From positions 372,001 through 436,000 of the forward strand of contig JABTUY010000002.1 in the NCBI GenBank assembly GCA_015075165.1: a stretch of 64,000 nt of DNA. The letters are read 5' to 3'. This DNA comes from Ideonella sp. Lineage in GTDB: Bacteria > Pseudomonadota > Gammaproteobacteria > Burkholderiales > Burkholderiaceae_C. A program made the position numbers and the translations under genes. The stretch's first letter is position 1; each line of letters begins with the position of its first letter. The notes below the pieces were generated by a model. That model saw only the letters and a program-made list of their open reading frames with translations. It searched no databases and was not told the origin of the DNA. Shown in pieces: positions 37,592-46,269 of the stretch.

Positions 37592-39448
37592 ATGCGCCGC
37601 TCTGCCACCGCTTCGCCTTTGCCGTTGCCCGCCGCCGCGGACGCCTCGCCGTCCGACTTCGGCGTGCTGAAGCGGCTCGGGCCGTACCTGTGGCGCTACC
37701 GCTGGCGCGTGGCCGCGGCGCTGCTGTTCCTGGTGGCCGCCAAGATGGCCAATGTCGGCGTGCCGGTGCTGCTGAAGCACCTGGTCGATGCGCTCGACCT
37801 GAAGCCGGGCGACCCGCGCGCGATCCTGGTGGTGCCGATCGGGTTGCTGCTGGCCTACGCGGCGCTGCGGCTGTCGACCTCGGTGTTCACCGAGTTGCGC
37901 GAACTGATCTTCGCCAAGGCCTCGTTCGGCGCCGCGAAAGAGATCGCGCTCGAGGTCTTCGGGCACCTGCACGCGCTGAGCCTGCGCTTTCACCTCGAGC
38001 GGCAGACCGGCGGCCTGTCGCGCGACATCGAGCGCGGCACGCGCGCGCTGCAGTCGCTGCTGAGCTACTCGCTCTACACCATCGCGCCCACGTTGGTCGA
38101 GGTGCTCTTGGTGCTGGGCTTCCTCGGCTGGCGCTTCGACGCCGGCTATGTGTGGATCACGCTGGCCGCGCTCACGCTGTACGTGGTGTTCTCGGTCGTC
38201 GTCACCGAGTGGCGCACGCAGTTCCGTCGCACGATGAACGAGCTCGATTCGAAGGCGCACACGCGCGCGATCGATGCGCTGCTGAACTACGAGACGGTCA
38301 AGTACTTCAACAACGAGGCCTACGAGACGCGGCGCTACGAGCAGGGGCTGGAGTCGTACCGCCAGGCGCAGGTGAAGTCGCAGCTGACGCTGTCGCTGCT
38401 CAACACCGGCCAGCAGCTGGTCATCGCGCTGAGCCTGGTGGCGCTGCTGTGGCGCGCCACGCAGGGTGTGGTCGACGGCCGGCTGGCGCTCGGCGACCTG
38501 GTGATGATCAACGCCTTCCTGATCCAGCTGTACATCCCGCTCAATTTTCTCGGCGTGCTGTACCGCGAGGTCAAGCAGAGCCTGACCGACCTCGACCGCA
38601 TGTTCGCGCTGCTCTCGCGCGAGCGCGAGGTGGCCGACGCGCCCGGTGCGCCACCGCTGCAGGTGCGCGACGGCGTCGTGCGTTTCGAGCAGGTGTCGTT
38701 CGCGTACGACCGAGTCGAAGAGCCAGGCGAAGGCAAGCCAAAGGCGGCCGTGCGGCCGATCCTGCACCAGGTGAGCTTCGAGATCCCCGCCGGCAAGACG
38801 GTGGCGGTGGTCGGCGCGTCGGGCGCCGGCAAGAGCACGCTGGCGCGGCTGCTGTACCGCTTCTACGACGTGGGCGGCGGCCGCATCACGATCGACGGGC
38901 AGGACATCCGCGGCGTCACGCAAGACAGCCTGCGCCGCGCGATCGGCATCGTGCCGCAAGACACCGTGCTGTTCAACGACACCGTGGGCTACAACATCGC
39001 CTACGGCCGCCCCGGCGCGGGCGACGCCGAGGTGCACGCCGCCGCCGCCGCGGCGCACATCCACGGCTTCATCGCCGCCACGCCGAAGGGCTACGACACG
39101 ATGGTCGGCGAGCGCGGCTTGAAGCTCAGTGGCGGCGAGAAGCAGCGCGTGGCGATTGCGCGCACGCTGCTGAAGAACCCGCCGATCCTGATCTTCGACG
39201 AGGCCACCAGTGCGCTCGACTCGGCCAACGAGCGCGCGATCCAGGCCGAGCTGAAGAGCGCCGCGCAGGGCAAGACGGCGCTGGTGATCGCGCACCGGCT
39301 GTCGACCATCGCCGACGCGCACGCCATCGTCGTGCTCGACGCCGGCCGCGTCGTCGAGGTGGGCAGCCACGCCGAGCTGCTCGCGCGCGACGGCCGCTAC
39401 GCGCAGATGTGGCGGCTGCAGCAAGCCGAAGAGCCGGAGACCGCGTGA
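37592..39448 (+). CDS. ATM1-type ABC exporter (fused permease and ATPase)
   Basis: This 618-residue protein has an N-terminal six-helix membrane domain (about 30-330) with the ATM1-family motif NYETVKYFNNEAYE, then the ATPase: Walker A GASGAGKSTLAR (about 408-419), signature LSGGEKQRVAIART, Walker B ILIFDEATSALDS and H-loop VIAHRLSTI. It is a half-transporter that works as a homodimer. Bacterial relatives export glutathione conjugates or metal-thiol complexes and link to metal tolerance; yeast Atm1 exports a sulfur compound from mitochondria. The ATG at 37592 gives a normal N-terminus. Confidence 0.92.
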   Translation: MRRSATASPLPLPAAADASPSDFGVLKRLGPYLWRYRWRVAAALLFLVAAKMANVGVPVLLKHLVDALDLKPGDPRAILVVPIGLLLAYAALRLSTSVFTELRELIFAKASFGAAKEIALEVFGHLHALSLRFHLERQTGGLSRDIERGTRALQSLLSYSLYTIAPTLVEVLLVLGFLGWRFDAGYVWITLAALTLYVVFSVVVTEWRTQFRRTMNELDSKAHTRAIDALLNYETVKYFNNEAYETRRYEQGLESYRQAQVKSQLTLSLLNTGQQLVIALSLVALLWRATQGVVDGRLALGDLVMINAFLIQLYIPLNFLGVLYREVKQSLTDLDRMFALLSREREVADAPGAPPLQVRDGVVRFEQVSFAYDRVEEPGEGKPKAAVRPILHQVSFEIPAGKTVAVVGASGAGKSTLARLLYRFYDVGGGRITIDGQDIRGVTQDSLRRAIGIVPQDTVLFNDTVGYNIAYGRPGAGDAEVHAAAAAAHIHGFIAATPKGYDTMVGERGLKLSGGEKQRVAIARTLLKNPPILIFDEATSALDSANERAIQAELKSAAQGKTALVIAHRLSTIADAHAIVVLDAGRVVEVGSHAELLARDGRYAQMWRLQQAEEPETA

Positions 39449-39552
39449 TCGCGTGGCCCCACCGCAGGCCACGTGGGGCGAGCAAGCTGTGTTCTGATTG
39501 CGGCTGCGCCGCCGCATGCCGCGGCGAGGCCGATGATCAAGGGAGAGTTCCG

Positions 39553-41568
39553 ATGCGCGTGTTGCGGTGGCTGTCGCGGGTCTCTTGTTGCGCCTTCGTG
39601 CTGGCCGCAGCGAGCGCGAACCCGGCGCAGCCGATCGACGCTTACTGGCGGCCACCGGCCAACCGCGACCCGGTGCTGTCGCCCAACGGCCGCTACCTGG
39701 CGGTCACGCTGCCGATCAAGGGCCGCATGAACGTCGCGGTGGTCGATGTCGAGACCCGCCAGGCCAAGCCGCTGACCGAATTCGAGGACTTCGACGTGAT
39801 CGACCAGCACTGGGTCGGCAACGACCGCTTGGTGTTCTCGCTGGGCCGGCTCAACACGCCGACCGGGCCCGACCGCCAGGACGGCGGTGGGCTGATCATG
39901 GTCCATCGCGACGGCTCGGAGTCGCGCAAGCTCGCGCCGACGCTGCGCGAGATGATGAGGAGCGGGCAGCGGGCGTACCACGGTTTGTTCTACCTCGCAC
40001 CGGTGCGCGACAGCGAGGACGAGATCCTGGCCAACGAGATCAGCGACCAGGGCGAACAGGACGTGTACCGCGTCAACGTACGCACCGGGCGCAAGACGAT
40101 CCTCAGCGCCGGCCGGCCGCGCCACGTGTACCGCTGGGTGCTCGATCGCGAGTCGGTGCCGCGGGTGGCGGTGTCGTGGAGCGAGGACAGTGTCGAGGAG
40201 ATCGTCTCGTATCGCGCGTCGGCCGACGCGCCGTGGACCGAGCTGTACCGGCAGCAGCGCGGCAGCGAGCGCATGGCGGTACCGCTGGCCTTCGACGACG
40301 ACAACCGGACGTTGATCGTCGCCGCCAACCAGGGTCGCGACACGATGGCGCTGATGAGCTACGACCCGAAGGCGCGCCGGCTCGGCGAGGTGCTGGCGGG
40401 GCATCCACGCTTCGACATCGGCGCCGACCTCACCGGCGAGCCGGTGCTCGGTGCGGTGCTCGACAGCAAGACGCGGCAGATGGTCGGGGTGCGCGTCGCT
40501 GCCGAGAAACCGCTGGCGGTGTGGAACGACGCCCGTTACGAGCGGGTGCAGAAAGTGCTCGACGCGGCGCTGCCGGGGCAGATCAACGTGTTCAGCGGTG
40601 ACATCGACGGCAAGCGCCTGCTGGTGCTGTCGCACAGCGACCGGCAACCGCCGCGCTGGTACTTTCTGCACACCGATCGGCATGCGCTCGAGCTGCTGTT
40701 CGACAGCGCGCCGTGGTTCAAGCCCGACGACCTGGTGCCGATGCATCCGTTCGTGCTGAAGACGCGCGACGGCCTGCAGATTCCCGGCTACTACCTGCTG
40801 CCGGTCGGGCGCAAGCCGGGCGAGCGCCTGCCAACGGTGATCCACATCCACGGCGGGCCGGCCGTGCGAGCCGATCACTGGGGCTACGGTTCGTTCGGCG
40901 CGCACGAGGCCCAGTTGCTGGCCTCGCGTGGCTATGCCGTCGTGCTGCCGAACTTCCGGATCACGCCGGGCTTCGGTGCCAGGATCTTCCGCGCCGGACT
41001 GCGGCAGCTCGGCCGCGCGATGCAAGAGGACATCGAAGACGCCACCGACTGGGCGGTGACGCAAGGCTTCGCCGATGCATCGCGCATCTGCCTGTCGGGC
41101 GCCAGCTATGGTGGCTACGCCTCGCTGATGGGCGTGGCCAAGACGCCCGACAAGTATCGCTGCTCGATCGCCGGACTCGCGGTCACCGATGTCGAACTGC
41201 TGCTCACCTCCAGCGAAGGCGACATTCCGCGCGCTCGTAGCGGCGGCTTGCAGTTCTGGCACGAGTTGGCCGGTGACCCGAAGAACCCGACCGATCGCGA
41301 TGCGATGCGCGCGGTGTCACCGGCGTACTTGGCCGCGCGCATCAAGGTGCCGGTGCTGATGTACAGCGGCGTCGACGATGTCCGCGTGCCGCTGGAGCAG
41401 CCGCAGAAGATGCGCAAGGCGCTCGAGGCGGCCGGCAAGCAAGTGCAGTGGATCCAGAAGAACGGCGAAGGCCACGGTTTCGGCAAGCTGGAGAACAACG
41501 TCGAGCTGTACACGCAGATCCTGCAGTTTCTGGACCACAACATCGGCTCGGCCGCGGCGAAGAACTAG
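39553..41568 (+). CDS. S9-family (prolyl oligopeptidase-like) peptidase, exported
   Basis: This 671-residue protein has a signal peptide (MRVLRWLSRVSCCAFVLAAASA). A beta-propeller-like N-terminal domain holds NGRYLAVTLPIKGRMNVAVVD and many WD-like strands. A C-terminal alpha/beta-hydrolase catalytic domain has Ser518 in LSGASYGGYASL, Asp in MYSGVDDVRVPLEQ and His641 in GEGHGFGK. It is likely a periplasmic dipeptidyl- or acyl-peptidase. AGGGAGAG precedes the ATG. It stands between the exporter and pyrC without an evident functional link. Confidence 0.92.
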   Translation: MRVLRWLSRVSCCAFVLAAASANPAQPIDAYWRPPANRDPVLSPNGRYLAVTLPIKGRMNVAVVDVETRQAKPLTEFEDFDVIDQHWVGNDRLVFSLGRLNTPTGPDRQDGGGLIMVHRDGSESRKLAPTLREMMRSGQRAYHGLFYLAPVRDSEDEILANEISDQGEQDVYRVNVRTGRKTILSAGRPRHVYRWVLDRESVPRVAVSWSEDSVEEIVSYRASADAPWTELYRQQRGSERMAVPLAFDDDNRTLIVAANQGRDTMALMSYDPKARRLGEVLAGHPRFDIGADLTGEPVLGAVLDSKTRQMVGVRVAAEKPLAVWNDARYERVQKVLDAALPGQINVFSGDIDGKRLLVLSHSDRQPPRWYFLHTDRHALELLFDSAPWFKPDDLVPMHPFVLKTRDGLQIPGYYLLPVGRKPGERLPTVIHIHGGPAVRADHWGYGSFGAHEAQLLASRGYAVVLPNFRITPGFGARIFRAGLRQLGRAMQEDIEDATDWAVTQGFADASRICLSGASYGGYASLMGVAKTPDKYRCSIAGLAVTDVELLLTSSEGDIPRARSGGLQFWHELAGDPKNPTDRDAMRAVSPAYLAARIKVPVLMYSGVDDVRVPLEQPQKMRKALEAAGKQVQWIQKNGEGHGFGKLENNVELYTQILQFLDHNIGSAAAKN

Positions 41569-41628
41569 CGCTCGCGATTCGGCACGCGGACGCCGCAAGC
41601 CCCGCGCCGCACCACACCGTACGGCACC

Positions 41629-42678
41629 ATGTCGGCAACCACCCTCACACTGACCCGCCCCGACGACTGGCACCTGCACCTGCGCGACGGTGCCGCGCTG
41701 GCCGCGGTGCTGCCGGCCACGGCGCGGCAGTTCGCGCGCGCGATCGTGATGCCGAACCTGAAGCCGCCGGTGACCACCACCGCACAGGCACTGGCTTATC
41801 GCGAGCGCATCGTGGCGGCGCGGCCGGCCAGCGGCCCGGGGCGCGACTTCACGCCGCTGATGACGCTGTACCTCACCGACCAGCTGATGCCGCAGGAGAT
41901 CGCGCGCGCGAAGGCGGCGGGCATCGTCGCGGCGAAGCTGTACCCGGCCGGCGCCACGACGAACAGCGACGCCGGCGTCACCGACATCCGCCACACCTAC
42001 CCGACGCTCGACGCGATGCAGCGCGCGGGCTTGCTGCTGCTGGTGCACGGCGAGGTCACCGACCCGGCGGTCGACATCTTCGACCGCGAGGCGGTGTTCA
42101 TCGAGCGCGTGATGACGCCGCTGCGGCGCGACTTTCCCGAGCTGAAGGTGGTGTTCGAGCACATCACGACGCGCGAGGCCGCGCAGTACGTGGCCGAGGC
42201 CGGCGCGCACACCGCTGCGACGATCACCGCGCACCACCTGCTCTACAACCGCAACGCGATCTTCACCGGCGGCCTGCGGCCGCACTACTACTGCCTGCCG
42301 GTGCTCAAGCGCGAGGTGCACCGCCAGGCGCTGGTGCGGGCGGCCACCTCGGGCAGTGCCAAGTTCTTTCTCGGCACCGACAGCGCGCCGCACGCCGCGG
42401 CGCTGAAGGAGGCCTCGGTGTGCGGCGCCGGCTGCTACACCGCGCCGGCCGCGCTCGAGCTGTACGCCGAGGCCTTCGAGGCCGCCGGTGCGCTCGAGCG
42501 GCTCGAGGCCTTCGCCAGCTTCAACGGGCCGGCGTTCTATGGCCTGCCGCGCAACGAAGGCCGTGTGACGCTGAAGCGCGAGCCGTGGACGCTGCCCGAG
42601 GCGGTGCCGTTCGGCGATGCGCAGCTCAAGCCGCTGCGCGGCGGCGAGACGCTGAACTGGCGCCTGCTCGACGCATGA
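41629..42678 (+). CDS. pyrC: Dihydroorotase
   Basis: This 349-residue type II dihydroorotase closes carbamoyl-aspartate to dihydroorotate in pyrimidine synthesis, close to the 348 residues of E. coli PyrC. Zinc ligands and landmarks are [10 protein letters not shown] (about 11-20), the carboxylated Lys in [16 protein letters not shown], the His in [10 protein letters not shown] and [22 protein letters not shown], and the catalytic Asp in [10 protein letters not shown]. It is probably transcribed with the following NYN-domain gene, 82 bp downstream. Confidence 0.96.
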   Translation: MSATTLTLTRPDDWHLHLRDGAALAAVLPATARQFARAIVMPNLKPPVTTTAQALAYRERIVAARPASGPGRDFTPLMTLYLTDQLMPQEIARAKAAGIVAAKLYPAGATTNSDAGVTDIRHTYPTLDAMQRAGLLLLVHGEVTDPAVDIFDREAVFIERVMTPLRRDFPELKVVFEHITTREAAQYVAEAGAHTAATITAHHLLYNRNAIFTGGLRPHYYCLPVLKREVHRQALVRAATSGSAKFFLGTDSAPHAAALKEASVCGAGCYTAPAALELYAEAFEAAGALERLEAFASFNGPAFYGLPRNEGRVTLKREPWTLPEAVPFGDAQLKPLRGGETLNWRLLDA

Positions 42679-42760
42679 ATGCCGGGCGCCACCGCTGCGC
42701 CCGCGCCGCGAACGCCGCCCGAACCGATCCGCAACCGATGACCGAACGGAGCCCCCGCCG

Positions 42761-43405
42761 ATGGACCGCAAACCCCGCGTCGCGCTGCTGATCGATGCCG
42801 ACAACTCGCCGGCGTCGAAGATCGACCTGATCTTGAACGAGCTGTCGACCTTCGGCGAGACCAGCATCCGCCGCGCCTACGGCAACTGGAAGAAGCAAGA
42901 GCTCAAGGGCTGGGAAGACCAGCTGCACGAGCATGCGATCCGCCCGGTGCAGCAGTACGACTACAGCAAGGGCAAGAACGCCAGCGACATGGCGATGGTG
43001 ATCGACGCGATGGCGCTGCTGTACACCGACCGGCCCGACGCGTTCGGCATCGTCTCGTCCGACGCCGACTTCACGCCGCTGGTGATGCACCTGCGCGAGA
43101 AGGGCGCCGCGGTCTACGGCTTCGGCGCGCGCAAGACGCCCGAGCCGTTCGTCAACGCCTGCTCGCGCTTCCTGTTCCTCGACAAGCTCGCCGCCCCTCG
43201 TAGCGACGACGCAGCCGATGCCAGCGACGAGCGCGAGAGGCGGCGCAGGCGGTGCGCGCCACCGTGCCGAGCGCGCAATGCGCCAGGACGCTTTTGGTCA
43301 CGCTGCTACGCAACGCGGTCACGGCGGCGCAGGACGACGAGGGCTGGGCGCGTGTCGGCGCGGTGGGCAGCAGATCGCCGCCAGGCCAGGTTCGACCCGC
43401 GATGA
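42761..43405 (+). CDS. NYN-domain (PIN-like) RNase protein, frameshifted after the NYN domain
   Basis: The first 150 residues are a complete NYN domain: RVALLIDADNSPASKI with the first acidic pair, DYSKGKNASDMAMVIDAMALL, and GIVSSDADFTPLVMHLREKG, the acidic motifs of this metal-dependent nuclease fold. Related proteins usually continue into an OST-HTH/LOTUS domain. Here, after FLDKLAA, the frame turns into Arg-rich nonsense, while fragments of the LOTUS domain appear in other frames up to about 43600. The 214-residue product as read is thus a truncated protein with a foreign tail. Confidence 0.8.
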   Translation: MDRKPRVALLIDADNSPASKIDLILNELSTFGETSIRRAYGNWKKQELKGWEDQLHEHAIRPVQQYDYSKGKNASDMAMVIDAMALLYTDRPDAFGIVSSDADFTPLVMHLREKGAAVYGFGARKTPEPFVNACSRFLFLDKLAAPRSDDAADASDERERRRRRCAPPCRARNAPGRFWSRCYATRSRRRRTTRAGRVSARWAADRRQARFDPR

Positions 43406-43604
43406 GGCGCAGCGCAACTACCGCTACGCCACGCTGAGCAAGCTGCTGGTGGCGACGCAGCTGTTCGACGTCGCGCGCACGAAGGCACCAGCCAGATCGC
43501 CGTGCGCGAGCGCGCGCGCGAAGGGCGGCGCGGCGCGGCTGAGGCGCGCGCGCAGCGCGCGCTGCGGCCACTTCGCCGACACGCACGCGCACGCGCGTTG
43601 TTGA
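43210..43604 (+). pseudogene. Scrambled OST-HTH/LOTUS domain of the NYN gene (multiple frameshifts)
   Basis: Conserved-looking pieces appear in order in different frames: LLVTLLRNAVTAAQDDEGWARVGAVGS (about 43285-43365), QQIAARPG (about 43370-43393), RFDPR (about 43390-43402) and NYRYATLSKLLVATQLFDVART (about 43412-43480). Rejoined, they give a normal LOTUS domain. At least five frame changes within about 200 bp are needed. The pieces carry no in-frame stops or clear decay, so the indels are recent or are sequence errors. Confidence 0.65.
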
Positions 43605-43642
43605 TGCGCGCCGCCAGCGCCGATGATCGTTGCTTCCATGGG

Positions 43643-43673
43643 TTGACTCCGGCGTCGATCCAGCCGCGATAAT
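43643..43673 (+). promoter_or_regulatory. Sigma70-like promoter of the RNase P RNA gene
   Basis: TTGACT (43643-43648) and GATAAT (43668-43673) are separated by 19 bp, and the RNA begins 7 bp further, as expected for a strong housekeeping promoter. The spacing is slightly long. Confidence 0.6.
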
Positions 43674-43679
43674 CATGCG

Positions 43680-44011
43680 GTGAAGCGGCCAGGCTGCCGC
43701 TGGTGCACCGGCCGAAAGGCCGCACTGGAGGAAGGTCCGGACTGCACAGGGCAGCGCAGGAGGTAACGCCTCCCCACCGCAAGGTGCGAATCAGAGCCAC
43801 AGAGACGAGCCGGTTCAGTCCGGAGTGAAACGCGGCAATCTTTGCGCGCAGCAACACCAAATAGGCCGGCATCGATGTGGCCCGCGGAGCCGGCGGGTAG
43901 GTGGCACCGAGCCGGGCGAGCGATTGCCCGGCCCAGATGAATGGCAGCCACGGCCGCGCTCGCCGCAAGGCGGCGCGGACGCACAGAATCCGGCCTATCG
44001 GCCCGCTTCAC
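43680..44011 (+). ncRNA. rnpB: RNase P RNA component (bacterial class A)
   Basis: This is the roughly 332-nt catalytic RNA that matures tRNA 5' ends. The ends pair: GTGAAGCGG at 43680 with CCCGCTTCAC at 44002-44011 (helix P1). The universal core is present: GAGGAAGGTCCGGAC near the 5' side (P4 strand), GGTAACGCCT, AGAGCCACAGAGACGAG in the middle, and ACAGAATCCGGCCTAT near the 3' end (second P4 strand). Its position behind pyrC and the NYN gene is an independent unit with its own promoter. Confidence 0.95.
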
Positions 44012-44049
44012 ACTGTTCTTCGCGTTGCGGCCCGCCGAGTCACCGCGCT

Positions 44050-44766
44050 TCACGCCGGCACGACGAGGTCATGCTGTACCTGCCAGCGCAGCGCGCTGTC
44101 GCCGGCCGCCGGTGCGAGCACCATCTCCAGCCCCGCGCGGTCTGCGTTCGACAGCCGCCGCCACAGGAAGTCGCCCGCGTTGCCGGCATCGCCGGCGACG
44201 AACAGCTGCGTCGTCAGCTCGCCGAAGCCGGCGTGCCGCAACCTGACGTGGATGTGCGGCGTGCGCCCGGGGTAGGGCACCGGCCGGATCGTGCGGAAGC
44301 GGTAGCGCCCCTGCGCCGTGCTGAGCGTGGCGCCGAAGCCCTGGAACGCCTCGTCGACCGGCGCGCTGGCCGGCTCGGTGCTCGGGTGTCGGTAGTGGCG
44401 CATGGCATCGCACTGCCAGATCTCGACCTCGGCGCCGTCGATCACGCGACCATGGGTGTCGATCACGCGACCTTCGAGCCCCAGGTGCTCGCCCTGGGCC
44501 AGCCGCGTGCCGTCGGCCACGCGGGTGAGGTCGGCATCCTGATCGGGCCAGCGCTCGCGCCATGCGCGCGGCGGGTAGAACGGCCCTGCCGTCATCGCCG
44601 CCAGCGCGCGGCGCGACGTCGCGAGCGCCGGCAGCGCAAGGCAGGCGGCCATCCCGGTGGCGGCACGCAGCGCGCCGCCGGTGGCGGCGCTGACCATCAC
44701 GCCGGCGGTGGCGCCCAGCATGCCGCGGCGCGGGAAGGTGGCATGAGGCAGCGGGGCTCGGCGCAT
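44050..44766 (-). CDS. Intradiol ring-cleavage dioxygenase-like protein with Tat-type signal
   Basis: This 238-residue protein has a twin-arginine-like N-terminus (FPRRGMLGATAGVMVSA) and an intradiol dioxygenase domain: GRVIDTHGRVIDGAEVEIWQCDA, the Fe-ligand region IRPVPYPGRTPHIHVRLRHAG with Tyr and two His, and TTQLFVAGDAGN. Family enzymes open catechol-type rings with non-haem Fe(III); exported members of unknown substrate are frequent. ATG 44766 follows GGAGGATCC. It is convergent with rnpB (38 bp between them) and divergent from the drug-exporter gene. Confidence 0.85.
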   Translation of the reverse strand: MRRAPLPHATFPRRGMLGATAGVMVSAATGGALRAATGMAACLALPALATSRRALAAMTAGPFYPPRAWRERWPDQDADLTRVADGTRLAQGEHLGLEGRVIDTHGRVIDGAEVEIWQCDAMRHYRHPSTEPASAPVDEAFQGFGATLSTAQGRYRFRTIRPVPYPGRTPHIHVRLRHAGFGELTTQLFVAGDAGNAGDFLWRRLSNADRAGLEMVLAPAAGDSALRWQVQHDLVVPA

Positions 44767-44957
44767 GGATCCTCCGGGCGGCGACGCGTGGATCAAGCGC
44801 ACAGCATCGCACGCGGCGCGGCCCGCTCGCAGGCAGGGCTTCTCGATCGCCGCGATGGCGGCGGAGCCTGGCCGCCCGTGGCCGGCCGCGCGCCACGACG
44901 CAGCCGGGGTCCGCAGCTAGACTGCCCGCCCCTGCGCGCCGCGCAGCGGCAACGCGA

Positions 44958-46175
44958 ATGAACCCTCCGCCGAACCCCCCATCGCCCTGGACGCGGCCGC
45001 GCTGGCTGCTGGCCGCGCTGCTCGGCAGCCTGGGCACGCTGGGGCCGTTCGCGGTCGACACCTACCTACCGGCGTTCGGCGGTATTGCCGCTGCGCTGGC
45101 GGCGAGCCCGCTGCAGATGCAGCAGACGCTGTCGGCCTACCTGCTCGGCATTGCGGTGATGAACCTGTTCCACGGCGCGCTGTCCGACGGCTTCGGCCGC
45201 CGTCCGGTACTGCTGGTCAGCCTCGGCGTCTTCGCACTGGCGTCGGTGGGTTGTGCGCTGTCGAGCAGCGTCGGCGCGCTGGTGGCCTGGCGCGTCGTGC
45301 AGGGGCTGTCGGGCGGCGCCGGCATGGTGGTGGCGCGCGCGATCGTGCGCGACCTGTTCGATGCCGTCGACGCGCAACGGATGATGTCGCAGATGACGCT
45401 GTTCTTCGGCGTGGCGCCGGCGCTGGCGCCATTGATCGGCGGCGAGCTGTTCGTGCGGATGGGCTGGAGCTCGATCTTCTGGTTCCTCGCCGCGGTGGGG
45501 CTGCTCATGTGGCTGGCGTGCCGGTTCTGGTTGCCCGAGACCCTGCCACCGGATCGACGCCAGTCGCTGCAGCTGCCGCCGCTGCTGCGCGGCTACTGGG
45601 AGTTGGCCAGCGATGCGCGCTTCGTCTGCCTGGTGCTGGCCAGCAACCTGCCGTTCAACGGCTTCTTCCTCTACATCGTCAGTTCGCCCGAGTGGCTGGG
45701 CCGGCACCTCGGGCTGGCGCCGACGCAGTTCTTCGTCTACTTCATGTTGTCGATCGGCGGCGTGATGGGCGGCGCCTGGGTCTGCGGCCGCATGGCCGGC
45801 CGGATGTCGGCGCAGCGCCAGGTGCGGCGAGGCTTCGTGGTGATGGCGGCGATGGCGGCACTCAACGTCGTGCTGAACCTGGCGTTCGATGCGCAGGCCT
45901 GGTGGGCGTTGTGGCCGGTGGCGCTGTACGCATTCGGCTGGTCGATGATGACGCCGCTGGTCACGCTGATGGTGCTCGAACTGTCGCCGCAGCGGCGCGG
46001 ACTGGCGTCGTCGTTGCAGGCTGGTTTCGGCGCGGCGATCAATGCGCTGGTGGCTGGCGTCGTGGCACCGGCAGCGATGCACGGCACGCGCAGCCTCGCG
46101 CTCGCGTCGGCCGGCCTGTTCGGCGCCGGCGTGCTGGCCTGGCTGTGGGCGCGCCGAAGGGTTCCGGCGATGTGA
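44958..46175 (+). CDS. Bcr/CflA-family multidrug efflux MFS transporter
   Basis: This 405-residue inner-membrane protein has about 12 hydrophobic helices. Bcr/CflA marks are GPFAVDTYLPAFGGIA in the first helix, the motif-A loop GALSDGFGRRPVLL, and the motif-C-like SGGAGMVVARAIVRDLFD. It is a proton-driven exporter, typically of bicyclomycin, chloramphenicol or related compounds; the actual substrate is unknown. A possible -10 (TAGACT) lies near 44919. The 191-bp divergent region to the dioxygenase gene shows no operator that I can name. Confidence 0.9.
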   Translation: MNPPPNPPSPWTRPRWLLAALLGSLGTLGPFAVDTYLPAFGGIAAALAASPLQMQQTLSAYLLGIAVMNLFHGALSDGFGRRPVLLVSLGVFALASVGCALSSSVGALVAWRVVQGLSGGAGMVVARAIVRDLFDAVDAQRMMSQMTLFFGVAPALAPLIGGELFVRMGWSSIFWFLAAVGLLMWLACRFWLPETLPPDRRQSLQLPPLLRGYWELASDARFVCLVLASNLPFNGFFLYIVSSPEWLGRHLGLAPTQFFVYFMLSIGGVMGGAWVCGRMAGRMSAQRQVRRGFVVMAAMAALNVVLNLAFDAQAWWALWPVALYAFGWSMMTPLVTLMVLELSPQRRGLASSLQAGFGAAINALVAGVVAPAAMHGTRSLALASAGLFGAGVLAWLWARRRVPAM

Positions 46176-46269
46176 ACGCGGGCACGTGCGCTGGGCCCAG
46201 CGCCGGCGCCGACCCTCAAGCACGGCGGCGAGCAGCCGAAAACCGGTCGACTCCCCGCCACCGACCGCC

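Noticed and set aside
36673-39552. Long plus-strand frame running from the antitoxin region into the S9 peptidase gene
   Set aside because: Only the part from 39553 has a signal peptide and domain sequence; the upstream part is a shadow of the antitoxin, thioesterase and ABC exporter genes.
46188-46203. Palindrome GCGCTGGGCCCAGCGC as terminator of the drug-exporter gene
   Set aside because: It leaves no room for a normal loop at full pairing and is not followed by a T-run; such palindromes are frequent at this GC content.
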